A DNA stretch of 64,000 bases from Clostridiales bacterium (GCA_018366495.1 JAGZHZ010000012.1:13636-77635), one strand, 5' to 3'; positions 1-8,997 are shown, counted from the first letter of the stretch. Notes: generated by a model from the sequence alone, not told the origin. Numbers and translations are program-made.

Positions 1-95
1 AAGTCCATATCAGCTGATTGATATGTGTTTTATATTACACCCATATCATAATCATTTATCTCAGAAAATACTATCCGTGTTTCGTATTATTTCGG

Positions 96-377
96 TTAAA
101 AAACAGTAAAACTTTTTTCTATTTTCGGCTTTTTCTTGCCTTCCATTGAATTGATAAGTTTGCCAGCTGTCTTATTCATATAGTCATTGACTTTGTTGCT
201 GCGGTCTCTTGCGATTGCTTTTTGCCGGTTGGTAGCTTTCTTGCCTAAATGCTGTTTATCCTTTATGGATTGTAAACGTGCATTTTCTTTATTAAACCAC
301 TGATTTATGGATTTAAGCTTACGTCCGTCAATAACGAATGATTTTCCATCTGCTTTGCAATGCTTTTTATTCCTATC
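96..377 (-). pseudogene. TnpB (IS605 OrfB) remnant
   Basis: The minus strand holds an open stretch of about 90 codons with no start codon, ending in TAA at 98-96. It contains the OrfB-type segment GRKLKSINQWFNKENARLQS followed by a basic stretch with RQKAIARDRSNKVNDYMNKT, which matches the central part of the RNA-guided nuclease TnpB of IS200/IS605 elements. The reading frame is closed upstream by a stop near 378, and the RuvC catalytic part and zinc finger are absent, so this is a broken fragment. The tail after the last family-like residue (KKKPKIEKSFTVF) looks like random read-through. It lies downstream of the acyltransferase gene. Identification is from memory of the family. Confidence 0.6.
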
Positions 378-420
378 TTATCTCTATTTTATATTCTTTC
401 CTGTATTTCTATATTTTTCC

Positions 421-2235
421 TTACATTCTAAATTTTTTATGCACTTCCTGTGACAGCTCTTTTCCTCGAAATATCATAATCCAGATCAGACTTAAAAAAC
501 TGACCCCAGAGCAGATAACAGACGGATAGGACCGTTTCACCACCCCCAGCAGAAGCAGCAAAAATGGAAGCATTCCAAATACGCTGATCTGGACAAAGTA
601 AAACAGATATTCTTCCTGTTCCAGATGACGTATTTTGGCAATGACAGGAACAGAGCACAATACTGCAATGGAGGCAAGCGGAATCACAAAATCTGCCGCC
701 CATCCCTGATATCCTGTATAATAATCCCATAAAAATGCAATCACTGAAATGAGAATCAACTGCCACATACTATTTTTCAGCAGATTTCTCCGCTTTTTAT
801 ATCCTACCGCCACGACGAGCCATGTGCAGAAGCATCCTGACGCCACAAAGCCAGCATAGCTGACTGCTCCATCCAAAATATAATCTATCATACCGCTCAC
901 TACTGCAAGTGCAATACAAAGAAATGAAAAAATCTGAAAAATCTTTTTTCCTGTCTCTTTCTGCTCTCTTTTATAACCCGGAAACTCATTTTCTTCTTCT
1001 GCACAGGCCACTCCCTGCTGCCTTAAAATGTTAAAGAAATTTCGTTCTATATTTGTACTTGGAATTTTTGATGTAAATCCCAAAACAAGCTGATCCTTAA
1101 AAGAACAGGTGCACAGTTGAAATCCTCCTGTACTCGTAAAGATTCCAAACCGTTCAATATAGTCTTCATATGCTTTTGGCATACGGATGACACCGATATT
1201 TGAAAACACAGCTGTGATACTCTTACCGCCGAAATTTGCGCCAATCTGAAGAAATAATGTCTTCAGCTCCAGAGGGACAATCCGCAGGAAAAAATTTTTC
1301 TCCAGTCTCACCCAGTCATTCATTCTCATTCCAACCCGCTCTTTTGTCAGCTCCTTTGTAAACTGACTCTTTACATCAGACAGCACATCTTCAAATGTTG
1401 TCTGTTCCTGAAAATGATATCCAACCTCAATCCATCCAAAAAAATTTGTCATAGACTGAGAAGGAAAATAATTGCGCAGATTGACAGGAACCATCAAGCT
1501 GATCCACTTTCCCATTTTTTCTCTTGGCATCTCTTCATGAATCGCACACAGCATCACAGCTGTCAGGAATACAGTCAGAGATACCCCATATTTTCTTGAT
1601 TTTTCCAGCGTCTCCTTCACTGAGATTACTGCCTCTGTGATATGCATTTCTTCCTGCGGCAATCGTCTTCCGGGGATTCTTGCAGCAGTCTCTTTTTTCT
1701 CTTTTAACCGTGGTATTTTTTCAGAATAATACTGTGAAAAACTATCTTCTTCCTGATCTTTTCCTGTCGCCTCTTCTTCATCTGGCAGCTCCGGAAACTG
1801 TACATTCGTATGGGCGCAGATGAGATAATTTTTTACTAATTCCTTCAAAAATTTCATTGCTCCCGTTCCATCTGTCAGCGCATGAAAAACCTCAAAATTA
1901 ATTCGCTTTTTTTCATAAGACACTTGAAATAAAAGGCTCTTTTTATCTGGAATATAAATCTTACTGCACGGAGGACGGTCTTCCATTTTTACAGTCGCTG
2001 GAATCGCTCTCTGTTCCAGATAAAACCAGAATAATCCTTTTCTCAGCACCGCTTGATACAGAGGATATTTTCTGATTGTCTGCTCAAGCGCTTCCTGTAA
2101 AAACTCTCCGTTGATATCTTCTTTCAATTTACAGTAAAATCGAAATACCCTTGTATCATTCTTTCCTGTAACAGCTGGAAATGCAAGCGCTGCATTATCT
2201 AATTTTCTCCATTGTGAATGTCCTGAGACTGACAC
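421..2235 (-). CDS. Condensation-type acyltransferase with C-terminal membrane domain
   Basis: A 604-residue protein. The N-terminal ~430 residues resemble the chloramphenicol-acetyltransferase/condensation fold of alcohol acetyltransferase and wax-ester-synthase-like enzymes. The active-site motif HALTDG (HxxxDG) lies at about residues 118-123. The C-terminal ~150 residues hold several hydrophobic segments like the DUF6320 membrane domain often fused to this family. The start is GTG at 2235, preceded by GGGAGG with 7-base spacing, and it overlaps the end of the upstream esterase by 37 bp, so the two are translationally coupled. Role inferred: acyl transfer to an alcohol or amine acceptor at the membrane, working with the esterase. 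Substrate unknown. Confidence 0.7.
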   Translation of the reverse strand: MSVSGHSQWRKLDNAALAFPAVTGKNDTRVFRFYCKLKEDINGEFLQEALEQTIRKYPLYQAVLRKGLFWFYLEQRAIPATVKMEDRPPCSKIYIPDKKSLLFQVSYEKKRINFEVFHALTDGTGAMKFLKELVKNYLICAHTNVQFPELPDEEEATGKDQEEDSFSQYYSEKIPRLKEKKETAARIPGRRLPQEEMHITEAVISVKETLEKSRKYGVSLTVFLTAVMLCAIHEEMPREKMGKWISLMVPVNLRNYFPSQSMTNFFGWIEVGYHFQEQTTFEDVLSDVKSQFTKELTKERVGMRMNDWVRLEKNFFLRIVPLELKTLFLQIGANFGGKSITAVFSNIGVIRMPKAYEDYIERFGIFTSTGGFQLCTCSFKDQLVLGFTSKIPSTNIERNFFNILRQQGVACAEEENEFPGYKREQKETGKKIFQIFSFLCIALAVVSGMIDYILDGAVSYAGFVASGCFCTWLVVAVGYKKRRNLLKNSMWQLILISVIAFLWDYYTGYQGWAADFVIPLASIAVLCSVPVIAKIRHLEQEEYLFYFVQISVFGMLPFLLLLLGVVKRSYPSVICSGVSFLSLIWIMIFRGKELSQEVHKKFRM

Positions 2236-3176
2236 GGTTCTGCCTCCCTTCTTAAAAACTGATTGATATAGTAAAAGCTTTCCTCCACATGAAAAAATTT
2301 AATTCCAAGAGCAAAATATCCATGAAGCGCTTCTCTGATTCGATGCACTTCTGCATAATTTCCAGCTTCCTGAAGTTTTTTTCCATATGCCTCCCCCTCG
2401 TCCCTGAGAGGATCAAATTCTGCAGTCAAAATCAATGTATCCGGCATCCCTCTTAAATCCTGTTCTAAAATAGGGGCAAAATATGGATTTCTCCGATCCT
2501 CCTGCGTACTTTGATACAGATTCAGATAATCTTCCATTTTCACACTTGTCAAAAGATAACTTTCTCCATTTTCACGGACAGAGACAAACGGGGACTCCTC
2601 TGTATAACAATTATTCAGCGCCGGATAAATTAAAATCTGCCTTTTCGGAAAAAATTCTCTTGTATTTTTTGCCATTGTGCAGACAGCTGCCGCAAGGTTT
2701 CCTCCGGCGCTGTCTCCCATGATCGTAATCTGACCCGGATCTGTATTCAGCAAAAACTTATTCGTGTACAGCGCTTTTGCAGCCTCATAGCAGTCATATA
2801 GTCCCGTTGGAAAACGGTATTCCGGAGCAAGACGATATTCCACAGACGCCACAATCTGACCTGTCGCTTTTGCCATCTGTGCACACACCCGATCATAATT
2901 CTCCACACTCTCTGTGACCCATCCTCCTCCATGAAAAAAGAGCAGTATCGGAAGCGTATGCCCCTTTCCTGTCCCTCTCTTCATCGCCTCCTCTGATGGA
3001 AAATACAGGCGAATCGGTATCTGATGATCTCCATTGTAAACCTCAGCATCCAGTTTTTTCACAAAAATTCGCATTGGGTCCAGTTTTTTTAAATCAGCCA
3101 GACGCCTCGCCCCCTCCACTTCGATATTTCCGTAGGAGAGAGCCTGCAGTACAGCCCGCATTGTCTTTGATTTCAA
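2199..3176 (-). CDS. Alpha/beta hydrolase, hormone-sensitive-lipase family
   Basis: A 325-residue cytoplasmic esterase. The oxyanion-hole motif HGGG is at about residues 82-85, the nucleophile elbow GDSAGG has Ser156, and the remaining triad residues are probably Asp255 (EFDPLRDE) and His285 (ALHGYF). This is the family IV (HSL/Aes) layout. The TTG at 3176 has GAGG eight bases upstream and is preferred over the ATG at 3161, which lies too far from any ribosome binding site. It overlaps the following acyltransferase gene, suggesting paired ester making and breaking. Natural substrate unknown. No signal peptide. Confidence 0.8.
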   Translation of the reverse strand: MKSKTMRAVLQALSYGNIEVEGARRLADLKKLDPMRIFVKKLDAEVYNGDHQIPIRLYFPSEEAMKRGTGKGHTLPILLFFHGGGWVTESVENYDRVCAQMAKATGQIVASVEYRLAPEYRFPTGLYDCYEAAKALYTNKFLLNTDPGQITIMGDSAGGNLAAAVCTMAKNTREFFPKRQILIYPALNNCYTEESPFVSVRENGESYLLTSVKMEDYLNLYQSTQEDRRNPYFAPILEQDLRGMPDTLILTAEFDPLRDEGEAYGKKLQEAGNYAEVHRIREALHGYFALGIKFFHVEESFYYINQFLRREAEPCQSQDIHNGEN

Positions 3177-3334
3177 TAATAATTCCTCGTTTCTTCTTTC
3201 ATATTTTTTTGTACAAATTCTATCAGTACCGCCATCCGTCTTCCACCATATTTTCGTGACGGAAAATTGATATTTTGAACATAGTATATCGTATTTTTTT
3301 TTATTTTACAATGAATCCCTCTTAATACTGTTCA

Positions 3335-3382
3335 AAAAGAACACCGCAGTCACGATATGCTGCTTCTTCGTGACTGCGGTGT
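3335..3382 (-). terminator. Intrinsic terminator after tatC
   Basis: A perfect 14-bp stem, ACACCGCAGTCACG with its complement, encloses a 14-base loop. On the minus strand it is followed by TTCTTTTTG. It lies about 75 bp beyond the tatC stop and closes the tat operon. Confidence 0.85.
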
Positions 3383-3455
3383 CTCCGCCATAAAAATTTT
3401 ATGGTTTTTCTTTTTTCTTTTTCACTATAATCTGTTTTAACCCGAAAATACCTGT

Positions 3456-4214
3456 CTATTCTTCTTCATCTTTTCTATGGCTTCTCTCTCTTAGTTTCAT
3501 CAAAAGAGTACAGATAACAATACTCAGCTCATACAATCCCAGCACTGGAATTGCAACCATGATCTGCGATACTATATCTGGAGGTGTAATGACTGCTGCA
3601 ATGAAAAAAATTGCAATGATGACAAATTTTCTGCCTTTTTTCATCCATGTTACTTTCAAAAATCCAAGCTGCGTCAATAATACGGACATGACAGGCAATT
3701 CAAAAATAATTCCAAATATCATGAACGTACTCAGCACAAACGACATATAGCTCTGCACACTGATCGACGCTGCAATCTCGCTTCCTGCACTTAAATCCAT
3801 CAGGAAATATAACATAAACGGCATCATAATCTTATATGCAAATAAAACGCCCAGCACAAAGCAGATCAGACCAAAAATCAGCGCTGCGATAAGTAAAATG
3901 TTCTCATTCCTGCGCAGTCCCGGACGCACGAACGCCCAGATCTGATATACAAGAATTGGAAGAGTAATACAGACAGACGCAAGCATTGCAACTGAAAAAT
4001 ACTGCATCAACAGCTCCTGAGGTGCAATAAAAATATAAGTGTATCCATATTGTTCCCCTATTCCGGTCAAGATTGCCACAAGTTCCGGCGCAAAATTCAA
4101 CCCGATAAAAAATGAGACAACCAGACAGATGACACAGATAATCACACGTCTTCTCAGCTCACGCAAATGACCGGACAAAGTCATATTTTTTTCAGATGAT
4201 TTCTTTCTCTTCAT
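3456..4214 (-). CDS. tatC: Twin-arginine translocase subunit TatC
   Basis: A 252-residue polytopic membrane protein with the TatC features: N-terminal HLRELRRR, six hydrophobic segments, and the conserved region around FVRPGLRRNEN. TatC recognises the SRRxFLK signal and nucleates assembly of TatA. It starts two bases after the stop of the short tatA gene, so tatB-like, tatA and tatC form one unit. The only obvious Tat substrate in this window is the metallo-beta-lactamase-fold protein immediately upstream, so the system may be largely dedicated to it (inference). Confidence 0.95.
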   Translation of the reverse strand: MKRKKSSEKNMTLSGHLRELRRRVIICVICLVVSFFIGLNFAPELVAILTGIGEQYGYTYIFIAPQELLMQYFSVAMLASVCITLPILVYQIWAFVRPGLRRNENILLIAALIFGLICFVLGVLFAYKIMMPFMLYFLMDLSAGSEIAASISVQSYMSFVLSTFMIFGIIFELPVMSVLLTQLGFLKVTWMKKGRKFVIIAIFFIAAVITPPDIVSQIMVAIPVLGLYELSIVICTLLMKLRERSHRKDEEE

Positions 4215-4216
4215 GT

Positions 4217-4387
4217 TTATTCTGCTTTGCCGGATGAAGTATCTGTCTCATCTTCCTCAGACATTCCCTTTCGGAAACTTTTTACACTTTTTCCAAACAT
4301 TCTGGTCAGTTTTGGAAGCTGTGTAGGTCCAAACAGCAGCATGACAATCACTAAAATGACAAGTAATTCTGTAGTTCCAATTTTCAT
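4217..4387 (-). CDS. tatA: Short TatA/E subunit (56 aa)
   Basis: The start ATG at 4387 is followed by an N-terminal hydrophobic helix beginning MKIGTTELLVILVIVML. Then come the conserved F-G-P motif (LLFGPTQLPKL), a basic amphipathic stretch (RMFGKSVKSFRKGMSEE) and a short polar tail. This is the standard TatA/TatE architecture. It is one base downstream of the preceding tatA/B-like gene and two bases before tatC. TatA oligomers form the translocation pore. The gene is easy to miss because it is under 60 codons. Confidence 0.9.
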   Translation of the reverse strand: MKIGTTELLVILVIVMLLFGPTQLPKLTRMFGKSVKSFRKGMSEEDETDTSSGKAE

Positions 4388-4388
4388 T

Positions 4389-4817
4389 TTAACATTCCTC
4401 CTGATAAATTTTTACTGTTTCTTGTATCCCCTGAATCTCTTTATCAGAGACAGGCTCTTCGCTCTCTGCCCCACTTGCTTCTTCTTTCTCTTCCTGCGTC
4501 TTTTCATTCTTGTCTGTATCGCGATTTTCCACAGGTTTTCCAAGATCTGCAAATGGTTTCTTTATTCCATTTACATTTTTGTTAATCTCTTTGTTCAAAT
4601 CATTTATCGGCTCCATCGCCTCTTTCAAAGGCCGCTTGGCTTCCTCCAGCGGCTCTACAATATTTTCACGAATGTCCTTTGTCGCCTCTGCCGTATATTT
4701 CTTGAACTGTTTCATTGCCTGTCCCAATTTTTGTGCATAGTACGGTAATTTATCAGGGCCAAGTACAATCAGCGCTACGATAAAGATAACAACCAATTCC
4801 TGAAGACCAATTTTCAT
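4389..4817 (-). CDS. Second TatA/TatB-type subunit with long acidic-basic tail
   Basis: About 142 residues from the ATG at 4817, which has GGAG at a good distance; an in-frame codon further upstream has no such site. The N-terminus MKIGLQELVVIFIVALIVLG is followed by GPDKLPYYAQKLGQAMKQFKKY, a TatA/B transmembrane and amphipathic helix. The rest is a long charged, low-complexity tail rich in Glu and Lys. Length and first position in the operon suggest a TatB-like role. Many Gram-positive bacteria lack a true TatB and use two TatA forms, so the label stays open. Confidence 0.8.
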   Translation of the reverse strand: MKIGLQELVVIFIVALIVLGPDKLPYYAQKLGQAMKQFKKYTAEATKDIRENIVEPLEEAKRPLKEAMEPINDLNKEINKNVNGIKKPFADLGKPVENRDTDKNEKTQEEKEEASGAESEEPVSDKEIQGIQETVKIYQEEC

Positions 4818-4855
4818 AGAAATCTCCGTTTCTCCGCTTATGACAACGGTATATA

Positions 4856-4902
4856 ACTTAAAAAGGGAAGACATCAGTCGTTTGAAAAACTGATGCCTTC
4901 CC
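4856..4902 (-). terminator. Terminator between the Tat substrate gene and the tat genes
   Basis: The stem is GGGAAG-A-CATCAG paired with CTGATG-C-CTTCCC around a 12-base loop. On the minus strand it is followed by CCCTTTTTAAG. It lies between the metallo-beta-lactamase-fold gene and the tat genes. Either the two are transcribed separately, or the hairpin lowers tat expression relative to the substrate gene. Confidence 0.8.
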
Positions 4903-5055
4903 CTGCATAGAAACGCATTATGATAAAATTTTATCTTTTTTTCAATAAAATTTCTCCCCGCTGACTGCCATCAGCGTTTGCGCTTTTACTTCAGATTACA
5001 CTCTGCAAGAAAAAAACACGTCTGTCCCATTGACTGTTCTCTGAAATTTTCTTTT

Positions 5056-6324
5056 TTATTCCTCCGATAAAATTCCTGCATACTCGCGCATTGCATCGAG
5101 AGGACCTGTGATTGCTGCTGCTGATGTCAACGTTGTTCCAAAATAACTTGTATAGCGTCCCGCATTTCCTACTGCTTTCAGCGCTACATATCCACGTTTC
5201 ATCCAATCTTCCATCGTCAGTCCGTCCACTCCGTCGTACTGCCATTTATCTCCGTCTGAAAGTACATGAATCAAATTCTGCATACTCTTTGCATACTCAA
5301 TGTCCATGTTCATTACTCCAAAACGGTTTACATACTGCCATCCATGGCCGCCTAAAAACAATATTTTAGCTCCTGTCTCTTCCCCTGCGCCCAATCCGGC
5401 ATCATATGCTGTATAACTCTCTAATTTTTCAACTACAGCGTCGATTCCTTCATTCAGCTGATTTAAACCTTCCACACTGAAAATCCATACGCTTGAACCT
5501 GATCCGATTGCATCGCCGCTCAGGGCAATATAAGAAGCTGTCGCATTTGTTGCTCCATAATTATATGTAATCACAGGTGTGGCAATAACAAAGATTGTGG
5601 AAGCATTTGTATGTCCCGGACATAAAATCGTATCTACTGTGATATCTCCTACTGGAATCTGATACTCTCCTGGAACGAATGTCTGAAAATCATATTCTGC
5701 AAAACGTTCTTTGATTTTATCATCCACGTCTCCTTCCGGGAAGAAAACAGTATAACCTTTTCCTGCAAGTGCAGTTGAAAATCCTACATGATCTCCATGT
5801 TTATGAGTAATTGCTATTTTTAAAGTACGGTCTCCTGCAAGCGATAAAACAAGATCACGATATTCCGTGTCAATCTTCTCTAATACCGCTTTATCTTCAG
5901 CATCTTCCCCAAAATGTGCTGCTGTCGATGCAGAGCCATTTCCCATATCAATCAGCAACGCTTCTTTTCCTGAAGTGATCACATACATACTTGCTGTGTT
6001 ATTGTCATTTGTTGCACCGTTCGTCGCCATACTGTCTGCATATGGGACAGCTTCCGTGTAATCCATAATATGATATACGCTAAAGGAAGCGTTCGGATTC
6101 ATCTCCTCGCTGTTTGCATCAATAACGCTTGCTTCCACAGTAAAATGTCCATACTCATACTTGCTGCCATATCCATCGAATACCGGCGCTAATCCTGCTT
6201 TGCCATCTGCCCCTGTCGCCTCTTCAGCCCCCGCTGAAATTCCTGTTGCACCTAATACAGCAATTCCCAATGTACTGGCTGCCGTGGCTTTCAAAAAGTC
6301 TCTTCTTGAAATTGTCTTTCCCAT
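5056..6324 (-). CDS. Tat-exported metallo-beta-lactamase-fold hydrolase
   Basis: A 422-residue protein. The N-terminus carries a textbook twin-arginine signal (SRRDFLK at residues 6-12) with a hydrophobic core and a likely AGA-type cleavage site near residue 33. The mature part has the metallo-beta-lactamase motif HKHGDH at 174-179, a further His in CPGH (about 238) and Asp in SGDA (about 271). This gives the set of two-zinc ligands. A folded, metal-loaded enzyme fits export through Tat. A TATAAT -10 box lies at about 6436-6431 on the minus strand. The tat genes follow directly. Substrate unknown; the family includes lactonases, phosphodiesterases and thioesterases. Confidence 0.85.
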   Translation of the reverse strand: MGKTISRRDFLKATAASTLGIAVLGATGISAGAEEATGADGKAGLAPVFDGYGSKYEYGHFTVEASVIDANSEEMNPNASFSVYHIMDYTEAVPYADSMATNGATNDNNTASMYVITSGKEALLIDMGNGSASTAAHFGEDAEDKAVLEKIDTEYRDLVLSLAGDRTLKIAITHKHGDHVGFSTALAGKGYTVFFPEGDVDDKIKERFAEYDFQTFVPGEYQIPVGDITVDTILCPGHTNASTIFVIATPVITYNYGATNATASYIALSGDAIGSGSSVWIFSVEGLNQLNEGIDAVVEKLESYTAYDAGLGAGEETGAKILFLGGHGWQYVNRFGVMNMDIEYAKSMQNLIHVLSDGDKWQYDGVDGLTMEDWMKRGYVALKAVGNAGRYTSYFGTTLTSAAAITGPLDAMREYAGILSEE

Positions 6325-6561
6325 AATTGAACCTCCTCCTGGTAACTTAAAGACTTTTGTTTGTATAAAAACACATCTTTTTTAGTTTATACTATTTGAT
6401 CTTTCTTTCCCCGATCCCTTACATTTTTCTATTATAGCAGAATTTTTGCATAAAATAAAGTTTTTTTACGCTATTATTTTATGTATTTTTTCCATACTTT
6501 ATTATTTTTACAATATTATACTATAATTTTTCACAGATATTATGATTTTTTACCATATTTT

Positions 6562-7230
6562 TTATACATTATATTTTGTACCGTATTCTCTATATTTTTC
6601 CGTCCATTCTTTTAGATTTTCCAGATAAATATCCGCCTCTTTTCTAAGTTTTTCCTGATCTTTGCAGCTCGCCGGATCATAAATTCCGACTGTATGAAAT
6701 CCAGCTTGTTTTGCTGTTCTGACTGCATACAGACCATCTTCAAAAACCCATGTATCTTCAGCAGCCGTCCCTAAAAATTTACTTGCCTCCAAAAAAATTT
6801 TCGGATCATTTTTTCCAGCGCCCACCTCAGAGCAAGTAAAAATTCGTTCAAAATATTTCAGGAATCCCAGTCTTTCAAATGCTGCCTCTACCAGAAAACG
6901 CTCTGCGGATGTGGCAACTGCCATCTTTATATTTTGACTTTGGAATTTTTTCAGAAGCTCCATTACCCCTTTTTTTGCCTGTGCTTTATCTCTGTAAAAT
7001 TCCAGTACAATCTCATTGACTCCGTCAATAATCTCTTTTGAATTTTTTTTCAGCCCATACGTCTTTCTGACATACTCGGCGCCTTCCATCATAGTCATTG
7101 AAAATAAAATATCATTCAAATTATCCTCGGCTGTGATGCCTTCTCTCTGCAGATACCATTTGGCAGCATGATCCCATATTTCCATAGAGTCTAAAAGGGT
7201 TCCATCTACATCAAAGATTACTCCCTTCAT
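6562..7230 (-). CDS. HAD-family phosphatase in the thiamine operon
   Basis: A 222-residue haloacid-dehalogenase hydrolase. The start, MKGVIFDVDGTLLDS, provides the nucleophile Asp7 and Asp9, then an alpha-helical cap as in the beta-phosphoglucomutase/phosphatase subgroup, and a C-terminal motif near WVFEDG supplies the late acidic residues. Its ATG overlaps the thiE stop by four bases, so it is translationally coupled to a TPP-controlled operon. Inference: it may dephosphorylate thiamine monophosphate or a pyrimidine phosphate intermediate. HAD enzymes are known to do the thiamine monophosphate step in some organisms. Sequence alone cannot fix the substrate. Confidence 0.8.
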   Translation of the reverse strand: MKGVIFDVDGTLLDSMEIWDHAAKWYLQREGITAEDNLNDILFSMTMMEGAEYVRKTYGLKKNSKEIIDGVNEIVLEFYRDKAQAKKGVMELLKKFQSQNIKMAVATSAERFLVEAAFERLGFLKYFERIFTCSEVGAGKNDPKIFLEASKFLGTAAEDTWVFEDGLYAVRTAKQAGFHTVGIYDPASCKDQEKLRKEADIYLENLKEWTEKYREYGTKYNV

Positions 7231-7871
7231 TCTGATTCTACCATCTCTTTCGTCTTCTCTTTCAGTTCTTTTGTGGCTGCCTCAATATCCTGCTGGGCAA
7301 AAATAGCGCTGATTACTGCAATTCCACAGATTCCTGTATGTGCAAGCTGCATCACATTTTCTTTTCCAATTCCTCCGATTGCAATCACCGGAATATGAAC
7401 CGCTTTACAAATGGCTTTCAATGTCTCATGGCTGACATCCTGCGCATCCGCCTTTGATCCTGTGTGAAATACAGCGCCTACGCCGAGATAATCTGCTCCA
7501 TTTTTTTCGGCAAGCAGAGCTTGCTCTACTGTCTGGGCAGATACTCCGATAATCTTATCCTCGCCCAGTTTCTTCCGCACATCCCCGGCTTCCATATCAC
7601 TCTGTCCTACATGGACTCCATCTGCCCCGATTGCTGCAGCTATCTCCACATTGTCATTGATTACAAATGGAACGTTATACTTTGCGCACAATTCTTTAAT
7701 CTGTTCTGCTTCTTTTAAAAATGCTTCCATATCTAGGTTCTTTTCACGAAGCTGAATAAATGTGCTTCCTCCCTTCAAAGCTTTTTCCACCTGCTGATAT
7801 AAAGTCTCTCCACGGAGCCAGCTTCTGTCCGTAACTGCATATAATAATAAACTTTCTTTACTGCACTTCAT
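7227..7871 (-). CDS. thiE: Thiamine-phosphate synthase ThiE
   Basis: A 214-residue TIM-barrel enzyme joining hydroxyethylthiazole phosphate and hydroxymethylpyrimidine diphosphate to give thiamine phosphate. Visible family motifs are LYAVTDRSWL, FIQLREKN, FVINDNVEIAAAIGADGVHVGQSD, GVSAQT and VIAIGGIG. The ATG at 7871 is chosen because GGAG lies seven bases upstream and the family normally begins just before LLYAVTD. It overlaps the end of thiM by 14 bp. No thiD is present in the window, so the pyrimidine kinase must be elsewhere. Confidence 0.95.
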   Translation of the reverse strand: MKCSKESLLLYAVTDRSWLRGETLYQQVEKALKGGSTFIQLREKNLDMEAFLKEAEQIKELCAKYNVPFVINDNVEIAAAIGADGVHVGQSDMEAGDVRKKLGEDKIIGVSAQTVEQALLAEKNGADYLGVGAVFHTGSKADAQDVSHETLKAICKAVHIPVIAIGGIGKENVMQLAHTGICGIAVISAIFAQQDIEAATKELKEKTKEMVESE

Positions 7872-8679
7872 ATTTTGCTCCTTCTTCCAATGTTTTTCCA
7901 TCCATATGATAAATGGCGTCAATAATCTTCACGCGATAGGATGCGTTGCCGTCCCCTGGCTGCATCCTGCTCCATCCAATCTCTCCAGCCAATCCCATTG
8001 TGCAGACAGCAGCTGCGGCTGCTTCCAATTTATGTTCTGGATTTGCAGTGATAAATGCTGTCATCATTCCGGAAAGCTGACATCCGGTTCCTGTAATTTT
8101 CCCCATTTCTTTTCGTCCATTGCGAATTACATAACATTTCTGACCATCGCTGACCAGATCAATCGCCCCTGTCACAGCTATGATGCTTCCCGTCTTCTGT
8201 GCAAATTCCTTCACAAATCCGACAGCGCTCTCTAGATTTTCTTCTGTCACTGCGTCAGCGACGTCTGCATCCACACCTCTTGTCGTTCCGCTTCCAAATG
8301 CTAAAGTTTTAATCTCAGAAATATTTCCTCGAATTGCTGTAAACGGAATGTATTTCATCAGTTCAACTGCTGTATCTGTGCGCAGTGCGCTTGCTCCTGC
8401 GCCAACCGGATCAAGTAAAATCGCATGACCTGATTCTGCCGCTTTTCTGCCTGCAATTTTCATAGCCTCAACCGACCGCTTATTCAATGTTCCAATATTA
8501 ATATTTAATCCTCCGCAAATGGATGTGATGTCAGCTACCTCCTCCGGTTCATCCGACATAATCGGGCTTCCTCCACATGCAAGCAATACGTTTGCCACAT
8601 CATTTACCGTCACATAGTTTGTGATATTATGCACTAACGGCATGGTTCTTCTTACTTCTTCAATACAATTTCCTAACAT
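7858..8679 (-). CDS. thiM: Hydroxyethylthiazole kinase ThiM
   Basis: A 273-residue ribokinase-like enzyme that phosphorylates salvaged 4-methyl-5-hydroxyethylthiazole. Family motifs are VHNITNYVTVNDVANVLLA, GGSPIMSDEPEEV, LDPVGAG and the nucleotide-binding TGTGCQLSG. The ATG at 8679 has AAAGG about seven bases upstream; the in-frame extension runs into the riboswitch terminator and is rejected. First gene of the thiM-thiE-HAD operon, about 45 bases after the TPP riboswitch terminator, indicating salvage-type thiamine synthesis. Confidence 0.95.
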   Translation of the reverse strand: MLGNCIEEVRRTMPLVHNITNYVTVNDVANVLLACGGSPIMSDEPEEVADITSICGGLNINIGTLNKRSVEAMKIAGRKAAESGHAILLDPVGAGASALRTDTAVELMKYIPFTAIRGNISEIKTLAFGSGTTRGVDADVADAVTEENLESAVGFVKEFAQKTGSIIAVTGAIDLVSDGQKCYVIRNGRKEMGKITGTGCQLSGMMTAFITANPEHKLEAAAAAVCTMGLAGEIGWSRMQPGDGNASYRVKIIDAIYHMDGKTLEEGAKYEVQ

Positions 8680-8721
8680 CGTTTTTCCTTTCTCTTCAGA
8701 TTTTGGACAGCGGCCGGAAAA

Positions 8722-8766
8722 ATAAAAAACGTTGTGAATATCCTGATACATACAGATTCACAACGT
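8722..8766 (-). terminator. Riboswitch terminator (TPP leader)
   Basis: An 11-bp stem, ACGTTGTGAAT with its complement, closes a 16-base loop. On the minus strand it runs straight into TTTTTTATTTTT. It stands between the TPP aptamer and thiM, so it is the expression platform that would form when TPP is bound. Confidence 0.85.
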
Positions 8767-8777
8767 CTTCTTATATG

Positions 8778-8861
8778 AGCTCCCTACGTTGGCATTATCC
8801 AAATCAGGTTATGGGTCAAAGCAATCCAGCTTACTCTCAGCCTGCTCTCTGCAAGCTCCCC
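8778..8861 (-). promoter_or_regulatory. TPP riboswitch aptamer (THI element)
   Basis: Read on the minus strand, this leader shows the THI-box cores: GCAGGCTGAGAG, then GACCC, then ACCTGATTTGGATAATGCC and AACGTAGGGA. The P1 helix pairs GAGCT at the 5' side with AGCTC at the 3' side. It precedes thiM and is followed by an intrinsic terminator, so the predicted action is premature termination when thiamine diphosphate is plentiful. Confidence 0.95.
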
Positions 8862-8997
8862 GTTTACTTGTTTTTAGTTGATCAGATTTTATCTGTTCTT
8901 TTTTATTATACACTATTTTTACATCTTGTGAACTACTTTTGTACAACGGCATCCCAAAAAACTGAGAGCTGTCCCTGTTTTCTCACAAAAATCCTGC

